Part shown: piece after piece, positions 7,901 through 8,009 of the stretch | Layout of the letters: each line of letters starts with the position of its first letter | Position numbering within the stretch: position 1 is the stretch's first letter | From: Chitinivibrionales bacterium | GTDB lineage: Bacteria; Fibrobacterota; Chitinivibrionia; Chitinivibrionales; JANQEN01 | Direction of reading: 5' to 3' | Length of the DNA stretch: 8,009 bases | Assembly: GCA_030593665.1 (NCBI GenBank) | Contig: JAUVGS010000078.1 | Location: forward strand, 1 to 8,009 | Translations under genes and position numbers: made by a program | Notes under the pieces: model-generated | Told to the model about the DNA's origin: nothing | What the model saw: only the letters and a program-made list of their open reading frames with translations | The model's database searches: none

Positions 7901-8009
7901 CTTGAAGATTCATTATATATCTTCACCTATTTTGTAACATCTTCCCGTGCAGATTTTACCGTTGGATTGAACGGTAAATTTGATAATTCCTTACAAACTG
8001 AAAAAGACA
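5000..8009 (+). CDS. Multi-Ig-domain putative surface lipoprotein with C-terminal ConA/LamG-like domain, 3'-partial
   Basis: I translated this frame by eye from 5000 to the window end and found no stop, giving at least 1003 residues; the gene continues to the right. The N-terminus is a hydrophobic export signal ending in Cys20, then INEYNPF, as in the upstream paralogue. Domains follow in the same order, bounds approximate: Ig-like 31-130; PKD-like 134-212 (VFYNWKLG); Ig-like from 'NDTIKPTI' 215-320; glucodextranase-B-like 327-422 (IKGNVINTF ... SWYWLLAL ... IIIYFNPDF); Ig-like from 'DSIPPVI' 423-519; cadherin-like from 'NTLPRV' 520-612; Ig-like 613-704; beta domain 705-812; then a ConA/LamG-like module from about 827 (LKYWYDAND ... 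VATWTNKA). No catalytic residues were recognised. It is probably a cell-surface adhesin or carbohydrate-binding protein, an inference from architecture alone. The gene starts 14 bases after its paralogue, in the same operon. Confidence 0.88.
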   Translation, partial: MKINKISAVSTSFLLVFIFCINEYNPFNDLSKAKVIVESKTFANGDHISLFSAETLVVTPLVDNNIDSFSITAEDNRHWPMGYTTIVNEGSLAESYTFVVSFSDTGAKEIIVTTFRRDTVPSIEKYQVYVYSPLKQAAITGYNNVSFTLETPPVQDDVNVFYNWKLGNAAPIISQSCSLDTFITIPVTDTVGQLWVTDWDGTNSSPTALFTVLLNDTIKPTIRCISPGFEGDTIIITGDSIFEFKVTVYDQHSPSIVGVDSVAINGSPFEMPYPNDNIYVQFFKKMYLVQDSFMTVIVSAVDNKHFSNSAQKTFYLKFNPDSAQTEGVGIYVDNINETGQSADSNYTIKGNVINTFKNPVYLNIKVNETSYAKTYTIPSMSGDSWYWLLALNDSTNNVIIFALDAKKDTVEKKKIIIYFNPDFKDSIPPVISEIYVNDILSTGDTVFVEQKQTVIRVMALDVHSEIKNVIIGGITAAMNPDSINFTATVSALHPPQNPQIVIKAEDIHGNIDTATIKVIKNTLPRVIRDSLQHSVLKVGSICSDTIVAKDAEPDDLEFIFLNNTLWTVDSNRISYTPAKEHIGKDSILFRISDGYDTTDIHTWTYEVIDTVTVDSVKFSSDLQNQLPDWMIAGADSFSLKLTVITGTPPFHYTAEITTLDIVFLDSTTTDTFSWAPDLNDTGAHILKCIVTDSGNTKDLFIHTFTVLPPNSDSVSLEFSVVPETILSGDTIDLRNYDTALVTFTVKDNDNPLTETHTVTITSSDGSSTFPLDSLNDSLQFTLTIEPEKNKEDEQILVEVVDSDTNKAQKILNVIYPKYYEPHEIANLKYWYDANDDTTVLDIGGAQCSNGDPVATWTNKAPGGKPLIQGSQSLCPQYSIDSISSVAFVRSKTNNMQTDTEGDWASSSFYLFIVAKSTRNAQDSIYTLLSSSSLNASFNLGVLQGNVGIFSTDGSSVTGSSFSNTLPVLEDSLYIFTYFVTSSRADFTVGLNGKFDNSLQTEKD
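7478..8009 (+). other. Concanavalin A/LamG-like domain of the downstream paralogue, incomplete at window edge
   Basis: About 177 residues are visible, starting 'LKYWYDANDDTTV' and 'VATWTNKA', followed by alternating hydrophobic beta-strands such as 'SSFYLFIVAKS', 'SIYTLLSSSS', 'FNLGVLQGN', 'LYIFTYFVT' and 'FTVGLNGKF'. This order (W-x-DA, W-x-(N/D)-K, a strand with F-x-(V/A)-A, then a 'LNG' hairpin) is what I expect for LamG/ConA-like jelly-roll modules, which often bind glycans. The assignment is by pattern only; the ligand is unknown and the end of the domain is outside the window. Confidence 0.7.

Larger units (their letters stand above)
2361..8009 (+). repeat. Diverged tandem gene duplication of the Ig-domain lipoprotein
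   Basis: The two adjacent genes match along their lengths without rearrangement. Shared landmarks in the same order are FC-(V/I)-NEYNPF, YSPL, W-x-(V/I)-D/T-D/S, (N/D)-x-T-x-P-x-I, INGxPF, the EVIN/NVIN module ending in Y-(E/N)-P-(N/D)-F, NTLP, a FSLxL/x-LTV strand, the 'ENSD'/'PNSD' hinge, HPITEHHTV/NPLTETHTV, IYP and L-x-YW-x-D. The lectin-like domain begins at about residue 822 in the first and 827 in the second. Nucleotide sequences are clearly diverged even at the conserved N-terminus, so this is not a recent duplication or an assembly artefact. Confidence 0.85.

Noticed and set aside
1..8009. tRNA, rRNA, CRISPR array, insertion sequence or terminator
   Set aside because: The window is almost entirely coding with gaps of 2, 20 and 14 bases. 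I saw no regularly spaced repeats, transposase, inverted-repeat ends or hairpin plus T-run.

Overview
The window reads as one tightly packed, co-directional operon segment on the + strand. It holds four genes, the first cut by the left edge and the last cut by the right edge. The gaps between them are only 2, 20 and 14 bases. No terminator, promoter, RNA gene, insertion sequence or CRISPR array is visible, and no stretch over 300 bases lacks a gene. The composition is moderately AT-rich. Secreted proteins made of stacked Ig-like domains, lipoprotein-type N-termini followed by an 'NEYNPF' motif, and a receptor-type Ser/Thr kinase suggest a didermic bacterium. Fibrobacterota (for example a Chitinispirillia-like lineage) is my best guess, but it rests on general resemblance and no marker gene is present.

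Layout: (1) bases 2-1435, the C-terminal part of a Hanks-type Ser/Thr protein kinase with HRD and DFG motifs, one transmembrane helix and a roughly 260-residue helical extracytoplasmic domain. (2) bases 1438-2340, a 300-residue exported protein with a short right-handed beta-helix segment and two C-terminal glycine-rich hydrophobic segments. (3) bases 2361-4985, an 874-residue multi-Ig-domain putative lipoprotein. (4) bases 5000 to beyond 8009, a second, co-linear paralogue of gene 3 that stays open to the window end and carries a concanavalin A/LamG-like domain at its C-terminus.

The most interesting feature is the tandem pair. Genes 3 and 4 match domain for domain over about 810 residues, but gene 3 stops about 50-60 residues into the lectin-like domain that gene 4 continues. 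The two are diverged, so the duplication is old. The upstream copy is therefore a shortened version without a complete lectin-like module.

A reasonable but unproven picture is a surface system: a transmembrane kinase senses something in the periplasm, and its gene is co-transcribed with envelope proteins that may bind polysaccharide or another surface ligand. No substrate can be named from the sequence.
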